From contig JAVXUO010000271.1 of NCBI GenBank assembly GCA_033065855.1, forward strand, positions 1 through 64,000: a stretch of DNA of 64,000 nucleotides, written 5' to 3'. The notes below the pieces were generated by a model. The model was not told the origin of the DNA, did no database searches, and saw only the letters and a program-made list of their open reading frames with translations. The position numbers were made by a program, and so were the translations under genes. This document shows positions 1 through 10,741 of this stretch, piece by piece. Each line of letters opens with the position of its first letter. Positions within the stretch are counted from its first letter, which is position 1. This DNA comes from Escallonia rubra (Eukaryota > Streptophyta > Magnoliopsida > Escalloniales > Escalloniaceae).

Positions 1-44
1 GATGATTTTAGGTTGTTAATTGATGATTTTAGATTGTTAATTGT

Positions 45-193
45 GCATTGAGCATTTGAGATATTGAGATTATTGACGGAGGATGGGACCCAATTGGATT
101 GAATGTGTGATTTTTGTTAATTTTTATTGCATTGAGCATTTGAGAATTGAGAATTGAGATTGTTGACGGAGAATGGGACCCAATTGGATTGAG
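45..193. repeat. Imperfect direct duplication of about 60-65 bp
   Basis: A segment starting GCATTGAGCATTTGAG and ending GACCCAATTGGATTGA occurs at 45-104 and again at 129-193, with a small insertion in the second copy. No coding function is seen. Confidence 0.7.
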
Positions 194-304
194 ATACCTG
201 TTAGTTAGCGCAGACACGGACACCACGTCTGATCGACGGTGTCCGACATTTAGAAAACAAATTAACGTATGCCGATGTGTCCGGAGGTGCGTGTCGCTGG
301 GCAT

Positions 305-421
305 CGGACACGTGTCCGGAGGCGTCGGACACGTGTCCAAAGGCGTTGGACACGTGTCGGTATGTGTCAGACACGTGTCGGTATGTGTCTGACACGTGTC
401 CGGAGGTGTCAGAAACGTATC
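305..421. repeat. 21-bp tandem array of palindromes with a G-box core
   Basis: The palindrome GACACGTGTC recurs at 307, 328, 349, 370 and 391, exactly every 21 bp, followed by a degenerate sixth unit at 412 (GAAACGTATC). Each of the five perfect units contains CACGTG, the core of the plant G-box. The open frames across it, rich in Asp-Thr-Cys, are repeat artefacts. Confidence 0.85.
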
Positions 422-539
422 GGACACCATATCGACACCCTATATGAGGTGTCGGTGAGGTTGTTGAATGTGCATTAAATTTAGGTTAGTTAGGTTAATG
501 CGACATTTTTAGCATGCACCCCCTGGAATCGTGGCTCCA

Positions 540-1850
540 GCGCTGGCTATAATTAGCCCTAATTAGTCCTGATTAACAATATGTTAGTAAATCAATTAAC
601 CCTAATTAGCTCTAACGAGCCTAATTAGTTTTAATTAACCCTAAGAACCTGATAAAATTCAAATTAGCTGTAATTACCTCAAATTAGCCCAAATGAACCC
701 AATTATGCGCATATTGATTGTAGTTAGCCTAATTAGTCATAATTTGCACTAACATAACCCAATTACGCCTAATTAGCGCTAGTTAGGACTAATCAACACT
801 ACTCGGCACCATCAAAACCCTAATTAGGACTAAATAACCCTAATTAGTCCTAATCAACCCTAATTAGCTATAATTATTCGAAACTAGCCCTCACTAACAT
901 TAATTAGCTCTAACATAACCCAATTAAGCCTAATTAGCCCTAATTAGGACTAATCATCACTACTCGGCACAATTAAACCCTAATTAGTCATAATCAACCC
1001 TAATTAGCTATAATTATCCGAAACTAGCCCTCATTAACATTAATTAGCCCTAACATAACCCAATTAAGCCTAATTAGCCCTAATTAGGACTAATCATCAC
1101 TACTCGGCACAATTAAACCCTAATTAGGACTACATAACTCTAATTAGTCCTAATCAACCCTAGTCAGCTATAATTATCCGAAACTAGCCCTCATTAACAT
1201 TAATTAGCCCTAACATAACCCAATTAAGCCTAATTAGCCCTAATTAGGACTAATCATCACTACTCGGCACAATTAAACCCTAATTAGGACTACATAACTC
1301 TAATTAGTCCTAATCAACCCTAGTCAGCTATAATCATCCGAAACTATCGCTCATTAACATTAATTAGCCCTAACATAACCCAATTAAGCCTAATTAGCCC
1401 TAATTAGGACTAATCATCACTACTCGGCACAATTAAACCCTAATTAGTCATAATCAACCCTAATTAGCTATAATTATCCGAAACTATCCCTCATTAACAT
1501 TAATTAGCCCTAATTAGGACTAATCATCACTACTCGGCACAATTAAACCCTAATTAGGACTACATAACTCTAATTAGTCCTAATCAACCCTAGTCAGCTA
1601 TAATCATCCGAAACTATCCCTCATTAACATTAATTAGCCCTAACATAACCCAATTAAGCCCAATTAGCCCTAATTAGGACTAATCATCACTACTCGGCAC
1701 ATTTAAACCCTAATTAGGACTAAATAACCCTAATTAGTCCTAATTAACTCGAATCAGCTATAATTAATAATCGTAACTTAACCCTAATAACCCAGTTAGC
1801 CCTAATTAGCCCTTGTACATCCCATAATTACTCCATGTTGCCCAGAGATG
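540..1850. repeat. 160-bp higher-order tandem array built of TAATTA(G/A)CCC-type units
   Basis: The anchor ACTCGGCAC occurs at 801, 962, 1102, 1262, 1422, 1532 and 1692, giving spacings of 161, 140, 160, 160, 110 and 160 bp. So there are seven units of about 160 bp, two of them shortened. Each unit is itself made of short units such as CCCTAATTAG. The second CACTA copy has a looser array of the same short unit at 55640-56360, which marks this as a structural part of the element family, between the terminus and the transposase gene. It is not telomeric, since no TTTAGGG tract is present. Confidence 0.85.
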
Positions 1851-2223
1851 GTTCAATTACTCGTTCTTTACAAACCCTGCCTTCTTTATATTAATTGTTG
1901 TTTTGAGAAGTCCATTGGCAACGAGATGGTTCAACTCGTTGCCAACGAGTTCTATTTAATGTGGAATTGATAACATATGCAACGATCATTCTGCAGTTTT
2001 GATATTTCGGAAAGATTCTTGCATATCTTATCAATTTCTGAACACATGCATGCATAAAAACCCTTAGTTCCCGTTCAAAGGTACTCATTACAAAGTAATG
2101 CCTTGTAATGAGCCTTTGGATGTCCAGTTTGGACAGTTTGGAAAAGCTAATTGTTTATAAAACAGTATTTTGACTCATGCTTTATGTTCTATGTCGTGGA
2201 TATTTGGTACACGTTCTCGTGTG

Positions 2224-2329
2224 TTTCTCCGGGTGCATACAGATCTGGTGTTCTAACATCCGTCAAACCTTCCTGAGCAAGGTTAGATGAATGTTAGAAC
2301 ACCTAATCGATGTGGTGTACTTGGAGAAA
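2224..2329 (+). other. Long imperfect hairpin upstream of the transposase gene
   Basis: The arms GGTGTTCTAACAT (2247) and ATGTTAGAACACC (ending 2303) pair, and pairing extends inwards to AACCTT/AAGGTT and outwards to TTTCTCC/GGAGAAA. The structure sits about 230-330 bp before the ATG of the TNP2 gene, in its presumed promoter or 5' leader. The second CACTA copy keeps the inner hairpin at 56924-56981. Confidence 0.7.
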
Positions 2330-2554
2330 TGCGGGGAGGTGCTGCCGAATTTTCCACAGACATCGGACTAAGCATGAGTTATTCACTGTTTTATAAACAT
2401 GTGCTTTTCTGAATGGGATAGGACCACTACCTGTTCAAGAGTGGAGGGGAAATATGTAGACGTGTTGTAACATTCATGCATTGATATTTACATCGGCAAT
2501 GCTTAATCACTGGTCATTATTGAAGGTGGTATACAGTACGATAATTCAGTCGTC

Positions 2555-5500
2555 ATGTCAGTCGATCGAAGTTGGATGAAAAGGAAGAATGCTGAAGATT
2601 TTGAGTGTCGCGTTGACGAATTTCTCGACTTCGCTTATGCGCATCCTGCACATGTTGACCTTGATAAGATAAGGTGCCCGTGCGGTAGATGTGAGTTGTT
2701 GCACTGGAGAAAAAGAATTGAAGTAAAATGGCATCTTCGTCGGTACGGTTTTATGGGTGGATACACAAGGTGGACGCAGCACGGGGAAACGATAGTATTG
2801 TCGTCCAACCTGGCTAGTCAAACTGAAGTTAGGGAGGAGGCACGATATGATTTTCGAGATATGATTATGGATGTTGGGCATGCTAATGTTGACTGGGGTA
2901 ACGACAGGCCACAACCGCCGAACGAGGGGGCTCATCAGTTTTATGAGTTGTTGAGAGCTGCGGAAGAGCCGCTGTGGGATGGAGCTCCGAAACACACACG
3001 GCTGTCTGCGGTTAGTAGGTTATTACAGTTGAAATCAGACCACGGGCTGAGCGAGAAAGGTTTTAACGAGTTTGTTACCTTCATCAAAGAAATACTGCCC
3101 GAAAGTGAAAAGCTACCGCCGTCGTACTATGACGCGAAGAAGATGATGAGGAAACTTGGGTTGAGCTACGACCGGATAGATGCGTGCAATAACGATTGTG
3201 TATTATTCTGGAAAGAGAATAAGGATTTGTCATTATGTCCAGTGTGCTCTCATTCGAGGTACAAACCGGACAAAGGGAAGAAGAAAAACATTGCATGGAA
3301 GATATTGCGATATTTCCCGGTCACACCACGGCTTCAGAGAATGTACTACTCCTCCAGTACGGCTGAACATATGAGGGCTCACCGTGAGACTCGCAGCAAC
3401 GATGCCGATGTGCTGACACACCCAGCTGATGGAGAGGCGTGGAAGGAGTTTGACCGCAGGCATCCAGTTTTTGCTCAGGAAGTTCGGAATGTTAGACTTG
3501 GTCTGGCAACCGATGGGTTCAACCCTTTCGGTCAGTCTACCACGCCTTACTCCTGTTGGCCTGTTATTATTGTCCCTTACAACCTTCCACCAGGCATGTG
3601 CATGAAGAAGCCGTATATGTTCTTGTCGTTGCTTATTCCGGGGCCGAAGAGTCCCGGTAAGGACATAGATGTGTATTTAAGGCCGTTGATTGATGAGTTA
3701 AAACAATTATGGAATCATGGAGTCGAAACATATGATGCATCCCTTAAACAAAATTTTCAGATGAGGGCTGCTTTGATGTGGACTATACATGATTTCCCCG
3801 CATTGGGAATGACGTGTGGCTGGAGCACACATGGGAAGCTAGCATGCCCTGCTTGTATGGGCGTGAACCCCGGTCATACGTTAAAGCACGGCGGAAAGGC
3901 CTCGTGGTTCGGATGTCACCGTAAGCTTTTGCCACCGGGCCATCAGTTTCGTAGGCAGAAGGATAAATTTGACGGGACAATCGAGCGTGAGGTTGTCACG
4001 CTGGACTACCCATCTGGTGAAGAAGTACTCTCACACCTGGAGGCACTTGATACTGACATACCACACGGTAAGGGTGTGCCGGATCAGAAGATTGCAGGGT
4101 TCGGGAAAGAGCACAACTGGAGAAAATTTTGTATCTTCTGGGAGTTAGCCTACTGGAGGACGCTCGTTATCCGAAACAACATGGATGTGATGCATATTGA
4201 GAAGAACGTTTTTGATAATGTGTTCAACACAGTGATGAATTTCAAGGGCAAATCGAAAGATCACCTTAAAGCGAGAAGGGATCTACAACAGTTGGGTGTA
4301 CGCCGTGAATTGCATCCTCGGACAGTCAGTGGGAGGACCATACTTCCGAAAGCACCTTACTGTCTAGACAAGAAACAAGTGGAGAAGGTCTGTCAGTGGG
4401 TTAAGAATTTGAAGCTTCCGGATGGGTTTGCGTCCAACATATCTCGTTGTTGCAATGTATCGGAATGCAAGTTCCAAGGGATGAAGAGTCACGACTGCCA
4501 CGTATTCATGGAGAGATTCATTCCTATTGCCTTCCGGGGACTGTTGCCACGGGTTGTTTGCGAGACTTTGACTGAATTATCTCATTTCTTTCGAGATATA
4601 TGCTCTTCTACGATCCGGGTGAGTAACATGGAAGTGCTTGAGAAGAACATTGTGGTGACGATTTGCAAGCTGGAGAAAATCTTCCCACCTTCGTTCTTTG
4701 ATTCAATGGAGCATCTGCCTGTTCACTTGGCATATGAAGCTAAGATGGGTGGACCCGTGCAATATCGGTGGATGTATCCCTTCGAGAGGTAATCCTTAAA
4801 TTGTTACAGTTGTTCGTTTACACTTAATGCGACATCTGTTATCATTGATATTCCACCTAACTCGATTCCCTAAACTTCTAGGTTCATGTTCCATTTAAAG
4901 AAAAAAGTCCGTAATAAGGCTCGGGTTGAGGGCTCAATTGCGGAGGCTTACGTAATGGAAGAACTTGTAAACTTTTGTAGTCAATATTTCGGTTCGGATG
5001 TTGGTACAAGGTTAAATCAACTAGGCCGAAATGATCCCGGAGCAAGCACAAATTTGGAAGGGCAATTGTCAATATTCAAGCAGTCAGGTAGTCCGTTCGG
5101 CCGAACGTATACTCGATGGCTAACAGATGAAGAGTACAGTGCTGCAACAATATATGCCCTTCTAAATTGCGATGAAGTTTCGGCATTCGTTGAGTAAGTT
5201 AAAGTCTTAATTCACTTACATTGCTGTACATAATTGAAAGTGTGTTAAGCGAGTTAGATGCATATTGGTTTGCAGTGAGTTCGATGCGGAATCTTTAATC
5301 ACTGATCCCGCTGGACTTGAATCTCACCGGAAATCACAATTTGTACAGTGGTTCAAAATCCGTGTAAGATTATTTAACGAAATTATATTATGTGTTATAT
5401 ACAGTTCTGTGGCCAATTAGTATACTGATTTATCCTTAATTTTTACCGTCATCTACAATAGGTTCAGTCAATGGATAGACCAGTGGCCTCCTGCTTGAAA

Positions 5501-6211
5501 TTACTAGCCGAAGGCCCTAACAAACAAACATCCTGTTACGGAGGCTATATCATCAACGGGTTTAGGTTTAACGTAAAAGATGATGACCGAACAAAACAAA
5601 CCCAAAACAGTGGAGTCTTGGTCAACGGCGACTGTTATGCCGAGAATTGCATGGATTTTTACGGAGAGCTAGATGAGATTGTTGAGCTAACATATCTGGG
5701 TTCCCAAAACCGCCTGGTAATGTTCAAGTGTACGTGGTTCGATGTCACATGCAGCAGAGGAATCCGTGTTAGCTCTCAAGGGATTGTAGATGTCAATGTC
5801 AAGTCAAGACTTGCATCAGACGAGCCCTTTGTGTTTGCTAGTCAAGCTGTACAAGTCTTTTACGCGGAGGACGTCGCCAATCCCAAATCTCATTGGTATA
5901 CAACTATCAAGTCCAAGAAATTGCCCGTGACATATGACAGTGAGCTAGACTCCTTTCAAGCCGACCAACCACGTGTCTTGTTCCCTGTTGAGGTCAACAA
6001 CGAGGAGGACGATCTTCCTCTTCCAACAACACTTCTTGTGGGAGAAGAAGTCGTAGATGATGACGCGGAAGATGTTGAAAGTGTTGGAGATGATGTGACC
6101 GAGTCTACTGATGAAGAGGATGAATTAGAAGATGAAGAGGACGACGAGTCCCACGAAGAAGAGGGCGACGAGGATAGTGATGAAGATGATTCGCAAACTG
6201 AAAATGATTGA
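2555..6211 (+). CDS. TNP2-type CACTA transposase, four exons, apparently intact (1127 aa)
   Basis: Role: DNA transposase that recognises CACTA ends and cuts and joins the element in the nucleus. Exons 2555-4788, 4882-5193, 5276-5363 and 5462-6211 are joined by GT/AG introns that keep the frame throughout, giving 1127 codons plus TGA. Domains in order: transposase-associated N-terminal domain (about residues 5-75, opening MSVDRSWMK); the Transposase_21 core (about 210-440), with a CxxC near 230, ATDGFNPFG near 318 and CPAC near 430; a DVMHIEKN motif near 543; DUF4218 (about 650-760, crossing intron 1 in the motif YPFER/FMFH); DUF4216 in exon 4 (about 945-1035); and a strongly acidic C-terminal tail. 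The start is the first ATG directly before the conserved DRSWM. No stop or frameshift was found. The second copy at 57226 is a wrecked paralogue. Intron borders rest on consensus sites and family alignment, not on transcripts. Confidence 0.9.
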
Positions 6212-6377
6212 CTTGTAATGTTGTAACATCACGGGAAAAATGTAGTAACATTTTAGAACTTGGTGTTTATTGATGTGTTTTTGCACATCCGTTCATATAT
6301 ATATATATATAGTGCCGATGATGATTTATGCCTAAATTATTGTTTTTCACGTGTTAATGTCTTTGTATATAATCTAT

Positions 6378-8000
6378 ATGAAGTCAGATATGGATAGGAT
6401 ACGGGCTATTCGTGGCCGGGCTGGACGCCGAGCTGCTTCCTCCCCGGTTAGTCCCACCTCGTCATTGCCTACTGATGACGAGGCACAGAGTGATCGCGGA
6501 CAGCCATCGGGGGCCCAGCCCCAGCTGTCGCCGTCACCGTCGCCCCAGCCATCGCCGTCGCCCCAGCCATCGCCGTCGCCCCAGCCGTCTCCATCTTCCG
6601 TGGGTTCTACCTCAGGTATAGTTGATAACGGTGTTTCGTACATTTTCGCTAGCCTTATATTTGAACTGTATTAATGTCTGTGTTTTGTAGGATCTCGACG
6701 AGGCCGTGGTCCGACACGCGGGGTACGCATCGACCCCCAGCGTAAACAGAGAGTTACGCTCACGCAGGAGGGCCTGTAAGTACTAAAAATATCACCTCAT
6801 GCCTTATGTTTAAAAATTTTGGGTGTTAATTTATATTTGAACTGTATTAATTAATTTAATTACTTCTTTGGCAGGATCCTGGAGAATATGGCGAGGACGA
6901 AGATCGGCGTTCTTGTGAAGGGCCGATTCTTCGAGCCACGCCTGTACTGGAAGGAATGGGATGCCGCTGCGAGGGAGGCCCTATGGGAGGAGTGGCTGGT
7001 ACGGTGAAGTATTTTTTTCAGCGTTAGTAAATGTTAAATTACAGTTTGTTTTATGTTGTTAATTTGTGTTATTGAATGCATTACAGGAGGGGTTCACGTT
7101 TGATACGCCTGAGCAGCAGGGACTGGGGCAGCAGGCTTTCTTTGCCTACATCGGCAAGAATTACCGCCGATAGCTCCACGATGCACGGGACCGGGCGAAG
7201 GTTGTGCTGCCTGCGGGTGCCCTGATGACGGACATGACGAAATATCCCCCACATTGGATATCTCACCGTGTATGGGGGGAGATGATAGATCGGTGGGCTG
7301 CGGATCCAGGTTGGGACGCCAAGAGTAAGAGCGGGGCTCAGAACAGACAGAACAGAGATCCGACGCACACGGGGGGGTCGGTGCCACACGACATCGTCCG
7401 ACATATGAACGCGGTCGAGCACCCGGATCTAGAGGAGGATGAGGTCATAGCTCTGACCTATACTCAGACGCACGTGCGGAAGAAGGACAAGGACGAGACG
7501 CACCAGGCGGGCGACTATATTTCAGATATTGCCCGGCGGATCGATGTGAGTCAATTTATTTAAGTTAATCTGTTTCTTTCTATCCTTGATGTCTGTTTCG
7601 TTAATTAATGCCCTAACATATCGTTAAACCACTATTTTTGCAGGCCTCGTATGAACAGCTAAGGGGGTCCGAGCAGCAGTCCGGACAGCCATCAGCGTCC
7701 ACTAGTACGGCTGCGAGTACTGGGGGGTTGAAGCGATGGCTGGATACGCCGGAGGTCGTGAATCGGCCGAAAGGCCGCATACGCGGCCTGCCTAGCACGA
7801 CTCCTCGTGCCGTGATAGGAGCGTCCTCACCCCCTGCTGCCCCTCCACAGACACCGGCTCCTCGGCCTCAGTTGCGCGAGGAGGATATCGAGCGCATTGC
7901 TACAGTGGTGTGCCGGATGATGAGGGAGCAGGGCACTGCTGGACCAGCCGCCCCGGCCCCGGATCAGCAGGATCCAGATCCGGGACTCGGGAACCCCTGA
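6378..8000 (+). pseudogene. Second CACTA gene, plant En/Spm Transposase_24 (TNPA-like) protein, one in-frame stop
   Basis: Five exons fit: 6378-6615, 6691-6775, 6875-6998, 7087-7545 and 7644-8000, all with GT/AG borders and a continuous frame of about 420 codons. The only break is a TAG at 7171-7173 in exon 4. The start is uncertain (ATG at 6357, 6378 or 6390). The N-terminal part is basic and then has a Pro-Ser-Gln repeat (an 18-bp DNA unit repeated about three times, near 6530-6590). Exons 3-4 carry the family core: GRFFEPRLYWKEWD, then WISHRVWGEMIDRW, then LTYTQTHVRKKD, as in the plant Ptta/En/Spm transposase family. In En/Spm the partner protein binds subterminal repeats. It follows the TNP2 gene by 166 bp on the same strand. 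The third donor site (6998) is the least certain. Confidence 0.75.
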
Positions 8001-8254
8001 TGAGCCCCTTCCCGTGCCCGTTCCTAGCTTCCCCCCCCCCCCCGCGCCCGGGTTGTACTCTTCTCCCCTCTCCTAACCGGCTATCTCCGGTTCCCGGCTT
8101 GTACATGTATTAGTTTCTTTTCTAATAAATATTTTTTCTAATTGATTATATATATTTTTTCTGTATTTCGCTTATTGCGCGTTGTTGTTGAGAATTGTAT
8201 TTCTGTACAGGTTTAGGTAATTGAAAAATAAAAAAAAAATTTAAAAAAATATTG
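8001..8254 (+). terminator. 3' region of second CACTA gene, with polyadenylation signal and C13 run
   Basis: After the TGA at 7998-8000 there is a run of 13 C (8031-8043) and then AATAAA at 8124-8129 in an AT-rich context, a plausible plant polyadenylation signal for the upstream gene. The rest is T-rich sequence leading into the fold-back region. Confidence 0.5.
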
Positions 8255-8626
8255 ACTTTTGGCGACGGATTTATTCCGTCGCTAAAATATTCCTTTCAAT
8301 TAAATATTTAGCGACGGAATATTCCGTCGCTAAATAGCTTATTGGGCGACGGAATATTCCGTCGCTAAATATTTAATCCGTCGCTAATTGGACGAAAAAG
8401 AAAATAAATTAAAATTTTAAAAATATAATTAGCGACGGACATTCCGTCGCTAATGAAAAATAAATCCGTCGGTAAAAATCACATATTTAGCGACGGATTT
8501 AAAAATTCCGTCGCTAAACTATTAGTGACGGGCTTTTATACGAGGGATTTTTAGCGACGGTGAATCCGTCGCTAATTCCTTCAGCGACGGATTTACCCGT
8601 CGCTAAAAGTCTGTTTTCTTGTAGTG
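8255..8626 (+). repeat. CACTA 3' subterminal fold-back repeats and terminal inverted repeat
   Basis: At least seven copies of TTAGCGACGGA or its reverse complement TCCGTCGCTAA alternate in both directions, forming local hairpins such as GCGACGGAATATTCCGTCGC. The stretch closes with the terminus CTTGTAGTG at 8618-8626. Similar GACGG/CCGTC repeats follow the 5' end of the second copy at 54942. Such motifs are the expected binding sites for the second CACTA protein. Confidence 0.85.
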
Positions 8627-9051
8627 ATTTAGGTGACTAATAAGAGTAAAAAATCAATTCTACGCATTCTAAAACTTTACGTAATCAATGTATCAACATA
8701 GTAGGACTTAATTTTGATGATTAACACTTCAAAAATAAAATAAACACTCAAATATAAAGAAAACATAAATGACACGTCATCATGTTTGTTTTGGTGTTCT
8801 TTTTCGCTTTTACCTCTACTTATTAAAGTCACACACATGTATCATGATTCTTTATTATAACTTATTATTAAAAACTCGGTGGTATTATTATCATAAATTT
8901 AATATACCTTATAAGAGTAAAAAAATATCTTCTACACCTTCAAAAACTCTACCTAATCAATGTATCAACATATTAGGGCTTAATTTTGAGTATTAACACC
9001 TCAAAAATACTTTAAATAACACCTTAAAAACATTTTAAATAGCAAAATAAG
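8627..9051. repeat. AT-rich spacer with two copies of an old dispersed motif
   Basis: No coding potential is seen. Two copies of a motif like TTAATTTTGA(C/G)TATTAACACC lie at 8702-8730 and 8972-9000, shared with spacers at 15.0, 18.2, 21.4, 21.6, 43.1 and 44.5 kb. The last five bases, ATAAG, are the left target duplication of the Copia-type element. Confidence 0.6.
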
Positions 9052-10494
9052 TGAAACCAATAAAATAACCCTAGAGGGGGGGTGAATAGGGTTTTAAGAC
9101 TACTTTAAAATTAACAACCAACAAACCTCAATCACAATAACTCAAATAAACAAACAACCAATCTCAATACAAATATAGAACGATAAAGTAAAGAGATAAG
9201 GGTTTAGAGATACTTGACAAGGAGAATTAAATGGTTCGGCTTGATATACCCACAAGCCTACGTCCACCCCTTCAAGGAAGTCCCTTGAAAGGCCCTAGAA
9301 TCCACTAGTATGATCTTCCTTACGGGTCAAGATCGAACCTCTTACAATCCCTTGATGCTATGCCCACATCAAGAACAAGCTTTGACAAACCCAAAGCTCC
9401 AAAGCTTGACAACCCCAAGCTTTGATACAAGAACCTTTCAATGAAGAAATGTGTACAAGATTTCACTCTTAAGAAGTAGATGAGTACAAGTTGAAGTACT
9501 AGAACAAGAGAAAGATGAGAGAATTGATGACTTGAAGGATGCTCACTCTCAATCAAAGAATTGCTCACAAAGATGCTCTCTTTAATGATGTAAAATCATG
9601 AAGATGAAGAGAGAAAAGTTTAATCTATGAGCCTTGATGTTTCTCTAATGAATGAAGGCTTAGAATGTGGTTTCCATGATGTATAATGAAGCCCAAAATC
9701 ATTTATATAGAGAAGAGATCAAATATAGCCGTTAGGCATAATATGGCCAAAACTGCCATTGCAGTCGACTGTAACCAATGCAGTCGACTGTAATCCCTCA
9801 AAAATAGCCGTTGGAGTTTTGTCCTCGGAAATAGCCGTTGGAACTGAAGTTTGACCAATGCAGTCGACTGCATTGACCAATGCAGTCGACTCTATTCAAT
9901 TACAGTCGACTGTAATACCCTACTGCCTATCGGCTGCCTCACGGAACCCCCTTTCCTATTTTGGGCATAACTTTCACTAGAAAAATCGGATTAAGGTCCC
10001 GTTTTTTGCGTTGGAAAGCTAATGAAAAGTTTTATCAAGATATGAAAAGATTAGCACCAAAAACAGTTTTGAGAAAATCTGAGTGAGCTCCAAAGTGCAC
10101 TCATTTTCAAGAACCACACTCGTGTGAAAGGTTATGAACTCACATGCAATGCACAAGGTGTCCTAAGGTCTTTTTAGGTCATATTCATCTATCCAAGCAT
10201 CAAACCAAGACTAGTTACATAATAGGAAAGATCAATTATAATCGATAGTAACTTAGCCGATGCATTCTTTCTTGCTCTTTGACATTGGACTTGATGAAGC
10301 TTCCATAGCATGTCACCATAGCTTTAAGCTTCTTTGGCTTTAATCCATCTATCCAACTTCTCAAATGTGTCTTCATGAGTGTGCATGTATATACCTACTA
10401 AGAATACACTCAAAGCACACATTAGAACATAATCAATGTGTAGTTATCATCAAAACAAGATGTAGGCCTAGGTTATCCAACCATATGGCTAACA
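9052..10494 (-). repeat. 3' LTR (left copy) of the gag-only element
   Basis: It is 1443 bp, starts TGAAACC and ends GGCTAACA on the plus strand, so TG...CA in either reading. It differs from the right LTR only by one extra G in a G run near 9075 as far as I can see by eye. It contains five near-copies of the palindrome CAGTCGACTG at 9762, 9781, 9861, 9882 and 9903. Confidence 0.93.
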
Positions 10495-10508
10495 ATCTCC
10501 CCCTTTTT
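10495..10508 (-). other. Polypurine tract of the gag-only element
   Basis: On the minus strand this reads AAAAAGGGGGAGAT directly before the 3' LTR start TGTTAGCC. It is the expected primer for plus-strand DNA synthesis. Confidence 0.85.
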
Positions 10509-10741
10509 GATGATGACAAACATTGATTCTATATAGGGTAAGATGTATCATATGATAGTCAATTAAGCACAACAATCTCACATAGAACACTCAATCATTG
10601 CTTGTATACTCAAGATATGTCAATTTATCTCATATAGCAATTAAGCTTGTAGCTAGCTTCCCTAGCTAAAACAAGATATGCTCTTCCTCTAATGTTCTCT
10701 CAAAACACACAATCACATAGCATATAGAATTAAGATTATTT

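Larger units (their letters stand above)
1..8626 (+). mobile_element. CACTA (En/Spm) DNA transposon, 3' part; 5' end not in window
   Basis: The right end reads CTTTTTAGCGACGG-type fold-backs and then TCTGTTTTCTTGTAGTG, the reverse complement of the typical CACTACAAGAAAA terminus, stopping at 8626; the next three bases (ATT) would be the 3-bp target duplication. It encodes the two proteins expected of an autonomous plant CACTA element, TNP2-type and Transposase_24-type. A second copy of the family at 54942 onwards shows the matching 5' CACTACAAG end, about 700 bp before its own TAATTA-rich array. No such end is visible here, so the left terminus lies outside the window or was lost. The first ~480 bp have no counterpart in the second copy and may be foreign to the element. 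Confidence 0.85.

Noticed and set aside
29-430. Cys/Thr/Pro-repeat frame on the minus strand (133 codons)
   Set aside because: It is the translation of the 21-bp G-box tandem array; every unit gives the same residues and no protein family fits.
540-1850. Interstitial telomere repeat
   Set aside because: CCCTAA occurs, but as part of CCCTAATTAG units; no run of the plant telomere heptamer is present.
9320-9568. 82-codon frame in each LTR (also 13648-13896)
   Set aside because: It is repeated only because the LTR is repeated; no family resemblance, and it lies in the presumed LTR promoter or leader region.
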